Source: Muribaculaceae bacterium
GTDB taxonomy: Bacteria; Bacteroidota; Bacteroidia; Bacteroidales; Muribaculaceae
Assembly (NCBI GenBank): GCA_022509165.1
Contig: JAFLTT010000003.1
Span: forward strand, 156,919 to 220,918
Reading direction: 5' to 3'
DNA: 64,000 nucleotides
This document shows positions 1 through 10,802 of the stretch, in pieces. The position numbers were made by a program, and so were the translations under genes. Within the stretch, counting starts at the first letter, position 1. Each line of letters starts with the position of its first letter. Under the pieces are notes generated by a model, which was not told the DNA's origin, ran no database searches, and was given only the letters and a program-made list of their open reading frames with translations.

Positions 1-1
1 T

Positions 2-487
2 GGTTGTGAAATATCACGTAAAATCAGAGTCAGCCTTCCTTCCGGCCGGAAAGTAAATTATCGTTTTGCAATTGACCGTCTTGACAGTCTGAATATTGAT
101 GGGAAGGAACATTTAAGGATAGTAGATTATAAGACTGGTGGAAAGAAAAGAGAGGCGGAAAGCTTGGAAGAAGTATTCAATGGCGGATATGCCAGCGAAC
201 AGATATTCCAGTTGTTTACCTATGCCTACCTCTTAAACCACCTTGGATTCAAAGGAAGCGAAGAGGTAATGACAGAGATTTACTTCGTGCCTGATTTGTT
301 AAACAACATATCAGGGAAACCCAAAATCGGTAAAACCTTAGTAGATTCATATTCGCAATACAGTGAAGAATTCACTCAACGTATTGAAGATTTGGTGGAA
401 AGTATATTTACTTCCGAGGTGTTTCAAGAGTGTCCTAATCTATCGGAATGTGCACGTTGTGCTTTTAAACATCTTTGCTCCAAATAA
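2..487 (+). CDS. PD-(D/E)XK nuclease family protein (RecB/AddB-like), C-terminal part
   Basis: The reading frame is open from base 2, so the 5' end lies outside the window. The visible 161 residues hold the core of a RecB-type nuclease domain: FAIDRLD, then IVDYKTGG (the D...D-x-K active-site strand pair) and QLFTYAYLL, the helix that usually carries the conserved Q-x-x-x-Y. The C-terminus ends in a cysteine set (C-x5-C-x2-C-x5-C) like the Fe-S-binding tail of AddB-type nucleases. By family knowledge this is the nuclease end of a helicase-nuclease for double-strand-break processing, but an AddA- or AddB-like parent cannot be told apart from what is visible. It converges on ffh. Confidence 0.8.
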   Translation, partial: GCEISRKIRVSLPSGRKVNYRFAIDRLDSLNIDGKEHLRIVDYKTGGKKREAESLEEVFNGGYASEQIFQLFTYAYLLNHLGFKGSEEVMTEIYFVPDLLNNISGKPKIGKTLVDSYSQYSEEFTQRIEDLVESIFTSEVFQECPNLSECARCAFKHLCSK

Positions 488-523
488 TATCGGAAACTAA
501 ATTTTTAAATTTAAATTTCAATG

Positions 524-567
524 ACAAAAAAATTATCCATGGATAAGATTGATTCCTTATCACATGG
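524..567 (-). terminator. Rho-independent terminator for ffh
   Basis: An 11-bp stem with one bulged base (537-547 paired with 556-567, arms CCATGGATAAG and CTTATCACATGG) lies between the convergent nuclease and ffh genes. Read on the minus strand the hairpin is followed by ATAATTTTTTTG, a U-tract, so it suits termination of ffh. A shorter A/T-rich context on the other side might also serve the nuclease gene. Confidence 0.6.
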
Positions 568-597
568 ATAATTAATTATAAGGAGCCTGGTTCTTTA

Positions 598-1956
598 TTA
601 TCTTCTGAAGCCTTTACCCATGGCTGCCTGAGCTTGCTTGAGTTGGCCCATCATTTTCATAGGATTCTTCATATTAGTTGCAGCTCGCATCATCTTACGA
701 GTGTCTTCAAACTGCTTTAAGAAACGATTGACAGCCTGCAATGAGTTACCAGAGCCTTTTGCAATCCTCTGTCGGCGGCTTTGGTTAATTATCTCCGGAT
801 TATGGCGTTCGTAAGGAGTCATTGAGTTAATCATTGCTTCTATCGAATCAAAAGCACTGTCGTCAATATCGATATCCTTGATAGCTTTCCCAACCCCGGG
901 GATCATGGCAGCCAGATCCTTAAGATTACCCATCTTCTTTATTTGGTTTATCTGGTTGAGGAAATCTTCAAAATCGAATTTGTTCTTCTTGATTTTCTGT
1001 TGCAGACGCTCAGCCTCCTTCTGGTCGTAAATTTCTTGGGCACGCTTAGCGAGTTCCACGATATCACCCATACCGAGGATACGGCTTGCCATACCTTCAG
1101 GATTAAATTCTTGAATATCTTCAAGTTTTTCACCTGTACCCACAAATTTTATCGGTTTTTCCACAACCGAACGAATAGACAAGGCTGCACCACCACGGGT
1201 ATCACCGTCCAGTTTTGTGAGAACCACCCCATTGAAATCAAGACGTTGATTAAATTCCCTGGCTGTATTCACGGCATCCTGGCCGGTCATCGAATCCACT
1301 ACAAAGAGTATCTCCTGAGGTTTCACTGCATTTTTGATAGACTCAATTTCATCCATCATCTCCTTGTCTACAGCAAGACGGCCGGCAGTGTCTATGATCA
1401 CAACATCAAATTGCTTTCTCTTCGCTTCTGCAATCGCATTCTGTGCTATTTCCACAGGGTTTTTATTTCCCTCTTCAGTATATACAGGCACATCAATTGA
1501 CTGGCCCAAAACTTTAAGCTGCTCTATTGCTGCCGGGCGATAGACGTCAGCAGCCACGAGCAACGGTCTCTTACCTTTGGTAGATTTTAGTTTTTTGGCA
1601 AGTTTACCGGAGAATGTTGTCTTTCCGCTTCCTTGCAGACCCGACATGAGAATTACCACAGGATTCCCATTCAGATGCAATGGAGCCTCTTGCCCTCCCA
1701 TAAGATTGGTGAGTTCCTCATGGACAATCTTCACCATCAGTTCTTTTGGTCTGAGAGCATTTATGACATTCTGTCCCAGGGCTTTTTTCTTCACAGTATC
1801 GGTGAAATCTTTCGCCACCCTGTAACTCACGTCGGCATCGAGCAGGGCACGTCTCACATCTTTCATCGTCTCAGCGATGTTTATTTCAGTGATTCTCCCC
1901 TCACCTTTCAGAATTTTGAAAGAGCGCTCAAGCCTTTCAGATAAATTATTGAACAT
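598..1956 (-). CDS. ffh: Signal recognition particle protein Ffh
   Basis: This is the 452-residue GTPase subunit of the signal recognition particle, which with 4.5S RNA delivers nascent membrane and exported proteins to FtsY at the inner membrane. Visible parts are the N-terminal helical bundle (about 1-85), the G-domain with P-loop GLQGSGKT (106-113), DTAGR and TKLDGDTRGG, and a methionine-rich M-domain ending in KNPMKMMGQLKQ. Length is normal for the family. The ATG is 1 nt after the panD stop codon, so the two are probably co-transcribed as panC-panD-ffh. Nothing unusual is seen in its motifs. Confidence 0.97.
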   Translation of the reverse strand: MFNNLSERLERSFKILKGEGRITEINIAETMKDVRRALLDADVSYRVAKDFTDTVKKKALGQNVINALRPKELMVKIVHEELTNLMGGQEAPLHLNGNPVVILMSGLQGSGKTTFSGKLAKKLKSTKGKRPLLVAADVYRPAAIEQLKVLGQSIDVPVYTEEGNKNPVEIAQNAIAEAKRKQFDVVIIDTAGRLAVDKEMMDEIESIKNAVKPQEILFVVDSMTGQDAVNTAREFNQRLDFNGVVLTKLDGDTRGGAALSIRSVVEKPIKFVGTGEKLEDIQEFNPEGMASRILGMGDIVELAKRAQEIYDQKEAERLQQKIKKNKFDFEDFLNQINQIKKMGNLKDLAAMIPGVGKAIKDIDIDDSAFDSIEAMINSMTPYERHNPEIINQSRRQRIAKGSGNSLQAVNRFLKQFEDTRKMMRAATNMKNPMKMMGQLKQAQAAMGKGFRR

Positions 1957-1957
1957 T

Positions 1958-2308
1958 TTATTTTATTTTGTTAGTTGCAGTATCGGGGAAAATAATCGTC
2001 GGTTTGAAATCCTTAGCCTCTTCCGGAGTCATTTGGGCATACGCCATTATTATTATCACATCTCCGGGTTGCACCATTCTGGCTGCTGCTCCATTGAGGC
2101 AGATCACTCCGCTGCCATCTTCCCCCCCAATGGTGTATGTATCAAATCTCGCGCCATTGTTGTTATCTACAATATACACTCTTTCCCCTTCCAGAATGTT
2201 GGCGGCTTTCAGAAGTTGCCGGTCGATTGTTATGCTCCCCACATAGTTAAGATTAGCCTCTGTCACAGTGACACGGTGAATCTTAGATTTCATCATTTCA
2301 ATTAGCAT
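1958..2308 (-). CDS. panD: Aspartate 1-decarboxylase PanD
   Basis: PanD makes beta-alanine from L-aspartate for pantothenate synthesis. It is made as a proenzyme that cleaves itself between Gly and Ser to form a pyruvoyl cofactor; the site is visible as YVGSITID. The [14 protein letters not shown] start and the [20 protein letters not shown] segment are typical. The ORF of 116 residues begins at 2308, but the family usually starts at MxKxKIHR, so an ATG at 2296 (residue 5, MMKSKIHR) is equally likely. It follows panC by 7 nt and precedes ffh by 1 nt. Confidence 0.95.
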   Translation of the reverse strand: MLIEMMKSKIHRVTVTEANLNYVGSITIDRQLLKAANILEGERVYIVDNNNGARFDTYTIGGEDGSGVICLNGAAARMVQPGDVIIIMAYAQMTPEEAKDFKPTIIFPDTATNKIK

Positions 2309-2315
2309 GGCCGAA

Positions 2316-3173
2316 TCAGTTTGGGATACGATATGCTATATTATCAATAAGGCGCACATCCCCTACATATACTGTGATACACCCCACAATCCAGTCAGAC
2401 TCATCCCATTCTTCAATTGGGGCAAGAGTCCTGGCATCTACTATATCAAAATATTCCACACTCATTCCGGGTATTGAATCGAGATGCTCTACGACTGTGT
2501 CGTGGGTAGCCTGTACAGAATGGTCCCGGCTGTATTCCACACTATATTTCAGAGTCTGATATATTTCAGGAGCCACACTACGTTGCTCTTCAGTAAGACG
2601 GGAGTTGCGGCTTGAAAGGGCCAGACCGTCGGAAGCTCTTTTTATGGGACAGGCCACAATCTCAACATTTATGCCTTCACTCTTCACCAGGTTTCTTACC
2701 ACTGCTATCTGTTGGAAATCTTTCTCCCCAAAATATGCTCTGTGAGGATTGACAAGTCTAAACAAGATATCAAGCACCCGGGCCACTCCCTGAAAATGAC
2801 CGGGGCGGTATTTGCCTTCCATCACTTCCGAGGCTTTTCCAAGAAAATATTCCTTGCATGCTTTTTCTTCTTCAGGATACATCTCATCTGCCGTAGGAGC
2901 AAACACTGCATCCACACCCGCTGCAGCCAGCAATTTGAAATCCTCCTCTTCAGTACGCGGATATTTTTTGAAATCCTCCTGATTATTAAATTGTATAGGA
3001 TTCACAAAAACACTAACCACAGTGACCTCGTTTTCCTCTACAGCTCTCTTTACAAGCGACAAATGACCTTCATGCAAGGCTCCCATGGTAGGAACAAATC
3101 CTACGGAGGCATTTCTGTCTCTCTGACGAACCGAGAATTCAGTCATATCATAGAGGGTCCTGATTATTTTCAT
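2316..3173 (-). CDS. panC: Pantothenate synthetase PanC
   Basis: PanC condenses pantoate and beta-alanine with ATP to give pantothenate. The protein is 285 residues, normal for the family. [15 protein letters not shown] carries the HIGH-like nucleotide-binding motif (HEGH); [17 protein letters not shown] and the KMSKS-like LSSRNSRL follow in the expected order. It is the first gene of the panC-panD-ffh run, so the beta-alanine producer and user are together. It is divergent from the GT5-like gene at 3375 with a 200-bp shared upstream region. Confidence 0.97.
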   Translation of the reverse strand: MKIIRTLYDMTEFSVRQRDRNASVGFVPTMGALHEGHLSLVKRAVEENEVTVVSVFVNPIQFNNQEDFKKYPRTEEEDFKLLAAAGVDAVFAPTADEMYPEEEKACKEYFLGKASEVMEGKYRPGHFQGVARVLDILFRLVNPHRAYFGEKDFQQIAVVRNLVKSEGINVEIVACPIKRASDGLALSSRNSRLTEEQRSVAPEIYQTLKYSVEYSRDHSVQATHDTVVEHLDSIPGMSVEYFDIVDARTLAPIEEWDESDWIVGCITVYVGDVRLIDNIAYRIPN

Positions 3174-3285
3174 TTCAGTTTCTTTTTATTTTAGAAAGGG
3201 CATAATATCCCCTTATTTAAGGACAAATATTAGGTGCAAAATTAAGCATTAATTCAGTATTACCCAATATGTGGGAAAAAATCAT

Positions 3286-3293
3286 TAACTTTG
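3286..3293 (+). promoter_or_regulatory. Candidate -7 element upstream of the GT5-like gene
   Basis: TAACTTTG fits the Bacteroidota -7 consensus TAnnTTTG, about 80 nt before the ATG at 3375. No TTTG-type -33 box is seen at the expected spacing, so support is moderate. Confidence 0.4.
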
Positions 3294-3374
3294 CACATTG
3301 ATTGCAGTCAATTACCCGCTGACTTTATTACAGCCAAAGAGGTTGAAAAGCAGTGAAATCATCCAAAAGATAAA

Positions 3375-4184
3375 ATGGCAAAAGATCGAATATTATTTAT
3401 AAATCAGGAAATTACACCATATCTTCCCGCCAATCCCGTTTCCACATTAGGTAAATTCTTGCCTGTAAGTATGCAGGAAAAAGGTTTTGAAGTAAGGACT
3501 TTCATGCCTAAATTCGGAGCTGTAAATGAAAGACGTAACCAGCTTCATGAAGTGATACGCCTAAGTGGAATCAACATCAATATCGACGATAATGATCATC
3601 CTCTCGTAATAAAGGTAGCCTCTCTTCAGCCTTCGCGCATACAGGTCTATTTTATTGATAATGATGATTATTTCCAGAAGTTGGCTACCGACTCGGATGC
3701 TTCGGGGGCCAATAGAGCCGACAATGACGAAAGAGCAATCTTTTTCGCACGTGGCACTATGGAAACTGCCAAGAAACTGCGCTGGGACCCTAAATTCATC
3801 CATGTTTCCGGCTGGATTACTTCCCTTTTGCCCCTTTACATCAAGAAGCTTTACAATGATGACCTGTCTTTTAAAAACAGCAAGGTAATCTATTCTATCC
3901 AACCGGCAAAAGACATGGCTCCCGTTGATCCTAAAATTTTCAACAAATTAAAGACAGAGGGGATTCCACAGAGAGATCTGAAGAAATATGCAGGTGAACC
4001 TCTGGATACCAATTTGATGCATAAAATTGGAATAGATTATTCACATGCTGTGATTGTGAACGACCCTGACATCGACCCGGCTCTTTTAGAATATATTCAG
4101 GCGAGTGGAAAACCGGTGCTTATGGCACAGGATATGGAAACTGACGCACAGAAATATCTAGATTTTTATAATTCGCTAACTTAA
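3375..4184 (+). CDS. Short glycogen/starch synthase-like protein (N-terminal GT5 domain only)
   Basis: The 269-residue product resembles the N-terminal Rossmann half of GT5 glycogen/starch synthases: the start RILFINQEITPYLP, followed by LGKFLPVSMQEKGFEVRTFMPKFG and the WDPKFIHVSGW stretch (compare the synthase PDIIHCHDW). The C-terminal GT-B half is absent; full-length synthases have about 480 residues. The ADP-glucose-binding KTGGL motif is replaced by PANPVSTLG and the HxHDW site is changed, so catalysis as a glycogen synthase is doubtful. It is followed by the DUF4270 lipoprotein 32 nt downstream, suggesting a shared job. Family relation is likely; actual function is unknown. Confidence 0.75.
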   Translation: MAKDRILFINQEITPYLPANPVSTLGKFLPVSMQEKGFEVRTFMPKFGAVNERRNQLHEVIRLSGININIDDNDHPLVIKVASLQPSRIQVYFIDNDDYFQKLATDSDASGANRADNDERAIFFARGTMETAKKLRWDPKFIHVSGWITSLLPLYIKKLYNDDLSFKNSKVIYSIQPAKDMAPVDPKIFNKLKTEGIPQRDLKKYAGEPLDTNLMHKIGIDYSHAVIVNDPDIDPALLEYIQASGKPVLMAQDMETDAQKYLDFYNSLT

Positions 4185-4216
4185 CCCTGAAGACAATTCA
4201 TAATCTTTCACCGGAT

Positions 4217-5662
4217 ATGAAATTATATAAACTCTCCACCTTATTTTTATTTACAATAGCTCTATTCATCACACTTACGGCATGTGAAGAAGACACCACA
4301 TCAATTGGAAGTGTGATAGCACCGGGTAATGTCACTATCACTATAGATGAGATTGACTACGACCTGATGGCTAAACCTGTGCCCGTTGAGAGTTTTGATG
4401 CAAAGACCGGCAACCTGATGATTGGCAACATCCAAAGAGATAATTACGGTAATCTGTTTTGCTCATTTGTCACAAGCCTGATGTGTTCTGCTAATCTTCA
4501 GATTCCCGACTCACTTTTTAATCTTCCCGATTTTACCTCCACTCGTGTGGATTCATGCAAACTTGTGCTTGGTGCCCAAAGAAAAGGAATTATTGGTGAC
4601 TCTCTGGCACCACAGAAATTGGAGGTGTTCCTGCTTAAAAACCCACTTTCCGGGCAAATCACCAATACATTTAATCCTGAGGGAGATTATTATACAGAGC
4701 CATTAGCATCAAAAAGTTACACTGTAGCAGAAATTGCTTCTTCTGATTCTGTTTTCTATCATAACAATTATGTTCAGATAGATGTGAATCTACCTGTAGA
4801 ATTTGGAAGGACCATAATTGATAAATACAAACAACAACCATCTCTATTCCAATGGCCACAGACTATGGCCAAAGAATTCCTGCCGGGCTTTTATGTGAAA
4901 ACCACTTTTGGCAACGGATGCATTGCCAACATTGAATCTCTTTATGTGGCTGTATTCTATCATAGTCTTGCTGAAGTGAAAGAAACTGTGGGAGAAGGTG
5001 ATGAGCAAGAAACTGTTACCAAGGTAAAACATGTAAATAATGTAGTTTTCCCCTTCACTATTTCTCCGGAAGTGGTGAGCAGCAATATCATCGAATACCA
5101 GCCGTCACAAAATATTATCAACCACAATCAACAGGAAGACGGAACAGTAGTAATAACCACACCGGGAGGTTACATGGCGGAATTCATATTCCCTATGGAA
5201 GACCTCATCGACAGATATTCTGAAGACAATATCCATCTTACTACCCTTAACGATATTGAACTTTTTATCCCGGCCGAGTCATTCGACCCTGAATCCGGTC
5301 TTGGAATCGTGGAGAATCTGTTAATGATTAAAAGCACAGATTACGAAGAGTTCTTCAATAAAAACAAAGTACCCGATAATATCACTTCCTTTGCAGGGGT
5401 TTACGACTCTACCAACCAAAGATATTATTTTGGAACCTTACGCAATCTCTTCCTGAATCTTATTAATAAGGAAGAAATCACGGATGAAGATGTGAGTTTC
5501 ATGCTCATACCTGTGGAAATAGAGACAGAGACTTCCAACAGTTATTACAGCAGTGCCACTTATGTGACCAAATGTGTTCCTTTCACTTCTAAACCCACAA
5601 TGACACTGCTGAAGACCAACGAAGCACAAATCACCTTCTCTTTCTCCACCCAAATCATCTAA
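4217..5662 (+). CDS. DUF4270 family lipoprotein
   Basis: This 481-residue exported protein begins with a lipoprotein signal (LFTIALFITLTAC, cysteine about residue 23) followed by acidic residues, as in surface or periplasmic lipoproteins of Bacteroidota. The rest is beta-rich with conserved-looking segments such as NYGNLFCSFVTSLM and VDSCKLVLG. The length and N-terminal pattern match DUF4270, a family confined largely to Bacteroidota and of unknown function. It lies between the GT5-like gene and the CapA-like gene, all on the same strand with gaps of 32 and 12 nt, so co-transcription is likely. Confidence 0.75.
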   Translation: MKLYKLSTLFLFTIALFITLTACEEDTTSIGSVIAPGNVTITIDEIDYDLMAKPVPVESFDAKTGNLMIGNIQRDNYGNLFCSFVTSLMCSANLQIPDSLFNLPDFTSTRVDSCKLVLGAQRKGIIGDSLAPQKLEVFLLKNPLSGQITNTFNPEGDYYTEPLASKSYTVAEIASSDSVFYHNNYVQIDVNLPVEFGRTIIDKYKQQPSLFQWPQTMAKEFLPGFYVKTTFGNGCIANIESLYVAVFYHSLAEVKETVGEGDEQETVTKVKHVNNVVFPFTISPEVVSSNIIEYQPSQNIINHNQQEDGTVVITTPGGYMAEFIFPMEDLIDRYSEDNIHLTTLNDIELFIPAESFDPESGLGIVENLLMIKSTDYEEFFNKNKVPDNITSFAGVYDSTNQRYYFGTLRNLFLNLINKEEITDEDVSFMLIPVEIETETSNSYYSSATYVTKCVPFTSKPTMTLLKTNEAQITFSFSTQII

Positions 5663-5674
5663 CTTTCAAGGATC

Positions 5675-8394
<2,720 letters not shown>

Positions 8395-8482
8395 CGAATT
8401 GAAGGTCTCAAAAAGGTGAACCTAAAAAACAGGTGGTTGTTATATTAATAAAGATTAATAAACCCTATTAAATAATTCACCC

Positions 8483-8836
8483 ATGACCGACAGAAAAACT
8501 TTCGTAAAGGCTGTAACGGACCTTGTACAAGAATATATCGATAATTTTGACCGTTTCGATTCTAACCCCCAGATAAGGGTTAATCCGGAATTATTATATG
8601 TAGAGATAATTGATGGATCTGCAATGCTTGAAGGAATCGGAGATTCTGAAGAAGCTTTTGAAGATGCAGCCTATGCAGTGGGCGATGAAACAATGAGCGC
8701 CTCCGATTATCAGGAAAAGCAGGATCCGGATTTTTATCCTGTAAAGGAACTTCTAAAGCCTGTTGCCCATAATGTCTCGGTTCCCGATACCGATAAAATT
8801 GAAGCAATTGCCGACGAATACTTTGAAAAAGAGTAA
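8483..8836 (+). CDS. Small acidic conserved-type protein, function unknown
   Basis: The 117-residue product is strongly acidic, without signal peptide or membrane segment, so it is likely cytoplasmic. No family is recognised. Visible features are an N-terminal amphipathic stretch (TFVKAVTDLVQEYIDNFDRF), a central DSEEAFEDAAYAVGDETMSASDY segment rich in D/E/A, and a short C-terminal helix ending EYFEKE. The ATG at 8483 follows an 88-nt gap after the ABC-F gene. Codon use looks like its neighbours and the frame is intact, which supports a real gene. It is the last plus-strand gene before the repeat-rich intergenic region. Confidence 0.7.
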   Translation: MTDRKTFVKAVTDLVQEYIDNFDRFDSNPQIRVNPELLYVEIIDGSAMLEGIGDSEEAFEDAAYAVGDETMSASDYQEKQDPDFYPVKELLKPVAHNVSVPDTDKIEAIADEYFEKE

Positions 8837-8857
8837 TTTTTTTAAACAATAAACATT

Positions 8858-8876
8858 AAACAATAAACAATAAGTA
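8858..8876 (+). repeat. Left arm of 19-bp inverted repeat
   Basis: AAACAATAAACAATAAGTA is the exact reverse complement of 9235-9253. Both arms are of low complexity, so chance similarity of A/T-rich spacer DNA is possible, but 19 perfect bases 358 nt apart enclosing other repeats is notable. Confidence 0.6.
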
Positions 8877-8879
8877 GAA

Positions 8880-8977
8880 TAGTATTATCCTGCGGAAAAC
8901 AAATTACGACAAACGTTATGTAGTTTAGTATTATCCTGCGGAAAACGAATTACGAATTACGAAAAACGTTATAGTTT
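8880..8977 (+). repeat. Diverged tandem duplication (two units)
   Basis: Unit 1 (8880-8925) and unit 2 (8926-8977) share TAGTATTATCCTGCGGAAAA followed by an AATTACGA-containing stretch and AAACGTTAT plus TAGTTT-like ends. Unit 2 has an extra internal ATTACGA repeat. No coding potential is seen. Confidence 0.7.
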
Positions 8978-8995
8978 AGTTATCTAAATATAGAA

Positions 8996-9026
8996 TAAAG
9001 CGGCACCCTCGGATGCCGCTTATTAT
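8996..9026 (+). terminator. Rho-independent terminator-like hairpin
   Basis: The 6-bp stem GCGGCA/TGCCGC (9000-9005 and 9014-9019) has an 8-nt loop and is followed by TTATTATTT, a weak U-tract. It could end transcripts from the small acidic gene at 8483 or from the ABC-F run. Confidence 0.5.
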
Positions 9027-9036
9027 TTACAAATTT

Positions 9037-9196
9037 GATTATCCTGAATAATATCCCAAACGACATTTGTAGGGACGCAAGGTCATTGCGTCCGCTGATA
9101 ATCAATGAATTATCCCTCTTTTATTTCGGACGCACGAGCCGTGAGTCCCTACATTTGAAGGGCAATTTATTAATGGGAATATTCATGAGGTTAATC
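9037..9196 (+). repeat. Dispersed structured repeat, copy 1
   Basis: This is the first of five related intergenic elements. It starts GATTATCCTGAATAATATCC and ends with GGTTAATC, an imperfect inverted match of the start. Inside are a left hairpin GACGCAA/TTGCGTC with loop GGTCA (near 9073-9093) and a right hairpin GGACGCACG/CGTGAGTCC with one mismatch (near 9128-9148), flanked by TGTAGGG and CCCTACA. No ORF is carried. It lies between convergent genes. Confidence 0.85.
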
Positions 9197-9234
9197 AATT
9201 TACAAATTATCTAAGTAACTGACTTATTGTTTAT

Positions 9235-9253
9235 TACTTATTGTTTATTGTTT
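9235..9253 (-). repeat. Right arm of 19-bp inverted repeat
   Basis: TACTTATTGTTTATTGTTT is the perfect reverse complement of 8858-8876. Confidence 0.6.
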
Positions 9254-9274
9254 GTAAGTCAGGAACTGACTTAC
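9254..9274 (-). terminator. Hairpin downstream of hutH
   Basis: A perfect 9-bp stem GTAAGTCAG/CTGACTTAC with loop GAA lies 6 nt beyond the hutH stop codon. On the minus strand it is followed by A-rich and not U-rich sequence, so it may be a transcript-end stabiliser rather than a classic terminator. Confidence 0.45.
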
Positions 9275-9280
9275 GGATAA

Positions 9281-10783
9281 TTACTCTATTACCACATCGA
9301 AATGGTCAAGGAAATCCAGAGTCTTTTTAATATATTCTTCCATCACCACATCTTCTTCCACAAATGGCACCACTTCACGATACGCCTTCATTACTTTCTC
9401 TATTAACGGAGACGATTTAAGCGGACGCCGGAAATCAATACCTTGTGCGGCATTCATAAGCTCTATGGCGGCGATAATCTTAAGGTTATCGATTATTTTA
9501 TGCAACTTGGTCGAAGAATTGCCCCCCATCGATACGATATCCTCCTGTCCATTGGAACTTACGATGGAATCACAAGAAGCAGGCCATGCATACATTTTAT
9601 TCTGACTCACCATCGAGGCAGCAGCATATTGTGGTATCATGAAACCACTGTTTAGCCCCGGTTTAGCCACCAGGAACTCCGGCAATCCTCGTTTGCCAAG
9701 TATGAGTTGTGCCACTCTTCTTTCTGATATATTTCCAAGTTCATGCATTGCTACTCCCATATAATCAAATACCAATGCAATGGGCTCTCCATGGAAATTA
9801 CCACCGCTCACCACCATATCCTGTTCAGGAAATACAGTAGGATTATCTGTGACCGAATTAATCTCGATATGTAGCACTTCAGTGACATGACGCATGGCAT
9901 CCTTTACCGCACCATGCACCTGGGGTATACAGCGGAATGAATAAGGGTCTTGAATATGTTCCTTCTCATGTTCAATAATTTCACTACCCTCCAGAATTTT
10001 GCGATAAATTCTTCCCGTCTCAATCTGTCCCGGATGAGGCCTTACTTGTTGGATACAATCCCAGAAGGGTTCTATTCTACCATCGTAAGCTTCCAGACTC
10101 ATTGCCCCGAAAAGGTCAAAACAATTTACAAGGTGCCAGCCATCAATCAATGCTTTTATACCATTGGCGGTCATAAACTGAGTGCCGTTCAGTAAGGCCA
10201 GACCCTCTTTTGATTCGAGATGAATAGGTTGCCAGCCAAAAAGATCAAGTATTTCCTTCCCCGACATTCTTTTCTCTTTATACACCACTTCTCCTTCACC
10301 AATTAAAGGCAGGAAAAGATTGGCCAAGGGAGCCAGGTCGCCTGAAGCACCTAAAGATCCTCGGTCGTATACAACCGGGAAAATATCATTGTTGTAAAAA
10401 TCAAGGATCCTGTCTACGGTAGATAGTTGAACACCGCTATACCCTAAAGAAATGGCATGGGCCTTTAAAAGAAGCATTAGTTTTACTACAACACTGTCTA
10501 CGGGCGTACCAACACTGCAGGAATGGCTTTTTACCAAATTCTCCTGTAATACCGTGAGTTCACCTCTCGAGATATGTTTATTGTAAAGAGAGCCGAAACC
10601 TGTAGTGATACCATAAACAGGTACAGTATTCTCATCAGTTTTTTTATCAAGAAATTCACGGCATCTTGCAATGTTACGCCTCGCTTCGTCTGAAAGTTTA
10701 AGCTTGCATCCGCTTTTCAAAATTTCCTCTACAAGGGCATAAGTAAGGTCGCAGCTGCCAATTTCAAAATATTCCCTGTTCAT
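9281..10783 (-). CDS. hutH: Histidine ammonia-lyase HutH
   Basis: HutH removes ammonia from L-histidine to give urocanate, the first step of histidine breakdown. The 500-residue length is normal. The Ala-Ser-Gly triad that cyclises to the MIO electrophile is at residues 146-148 within GSLGASGDLAPLA. Other family blocks are YGITTGFG (57-64), GTQFMTANG, HGEPIALVFDYM and QDIVSMGGNSS-like EDIVSMGGN. It is the last gene of the minus-strand hut run, 19 nt after the cyclodeaminase gene. All residues expected for activity that I can check are present. Confidence 0.96.
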   Translation of the reverse strand: MNREYFEIGSCDLTYALVEEILKSGCKLKLSDEARRNIARCREFLDKKTDENTVPVYGITTGFGSLYNKHISRGELTVLQENLVKSHSCSVGTPVDSVVVKLMLLLKAHAISLGYSGVQLSTVDRILDFYNNDIFPVVYDRGSLGASGDLAPLANLFLPLIGEGEVVYKEKRMSGKEILDLFGWQPIHLESKEGLALLNGTQFMTANGIKALIDGWHLVNCFDLFGAMSLEAYDGRIEPFWDCIQQVRPHPGQIETGRIYRKILEGSEIIEHEKEHIQDPYSFRCIPQVHGAVKDAMRHVTEVLHIEINSVTDNPTVFPEQDMVVSGGNFHGEPIALVFDYMGVAMHELGNISERRVAQLILGKRGLPEFLVAKPGLNSGFMIPQYAAASMVSQNKMYAWPASCDSIVSSNGQEDIVSMGGNSSTKLHKIIDNLKIIAAIELMNAAQGIDFRRPLKSSPLIEKVMKAYREVVPFVEEDVVMEEYIKKTLDFLDHFDVVIE

Positions 10784-10802
10784 ATTCTTTAATTCCTTTG
10801 GC

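Larger units (their letters stand above)
8837..9280 (+). other. Repeat-rich intergenic region between convergent genes
   Basis: No gene is seen in these 444 bases. In order they hold: an A/T-rich CAATAAA-type run (8846-8876); two diverged direct copies of a roughly 46-52-bp unit beginning TAGTATTATCCTGCGG (8880-8925 and 8926-8977); a hairpin at 9000-9019; the first copy of the dispersed GATTATCC repeat (9037-9196); the reverse complement of the first run (9235-9253); and a hairpin next to the hutH stop. The runs at 8858-8876 and 9235-9253 form a perfect 19-bp inverted repeat around the rest. Confidence 0.75.
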
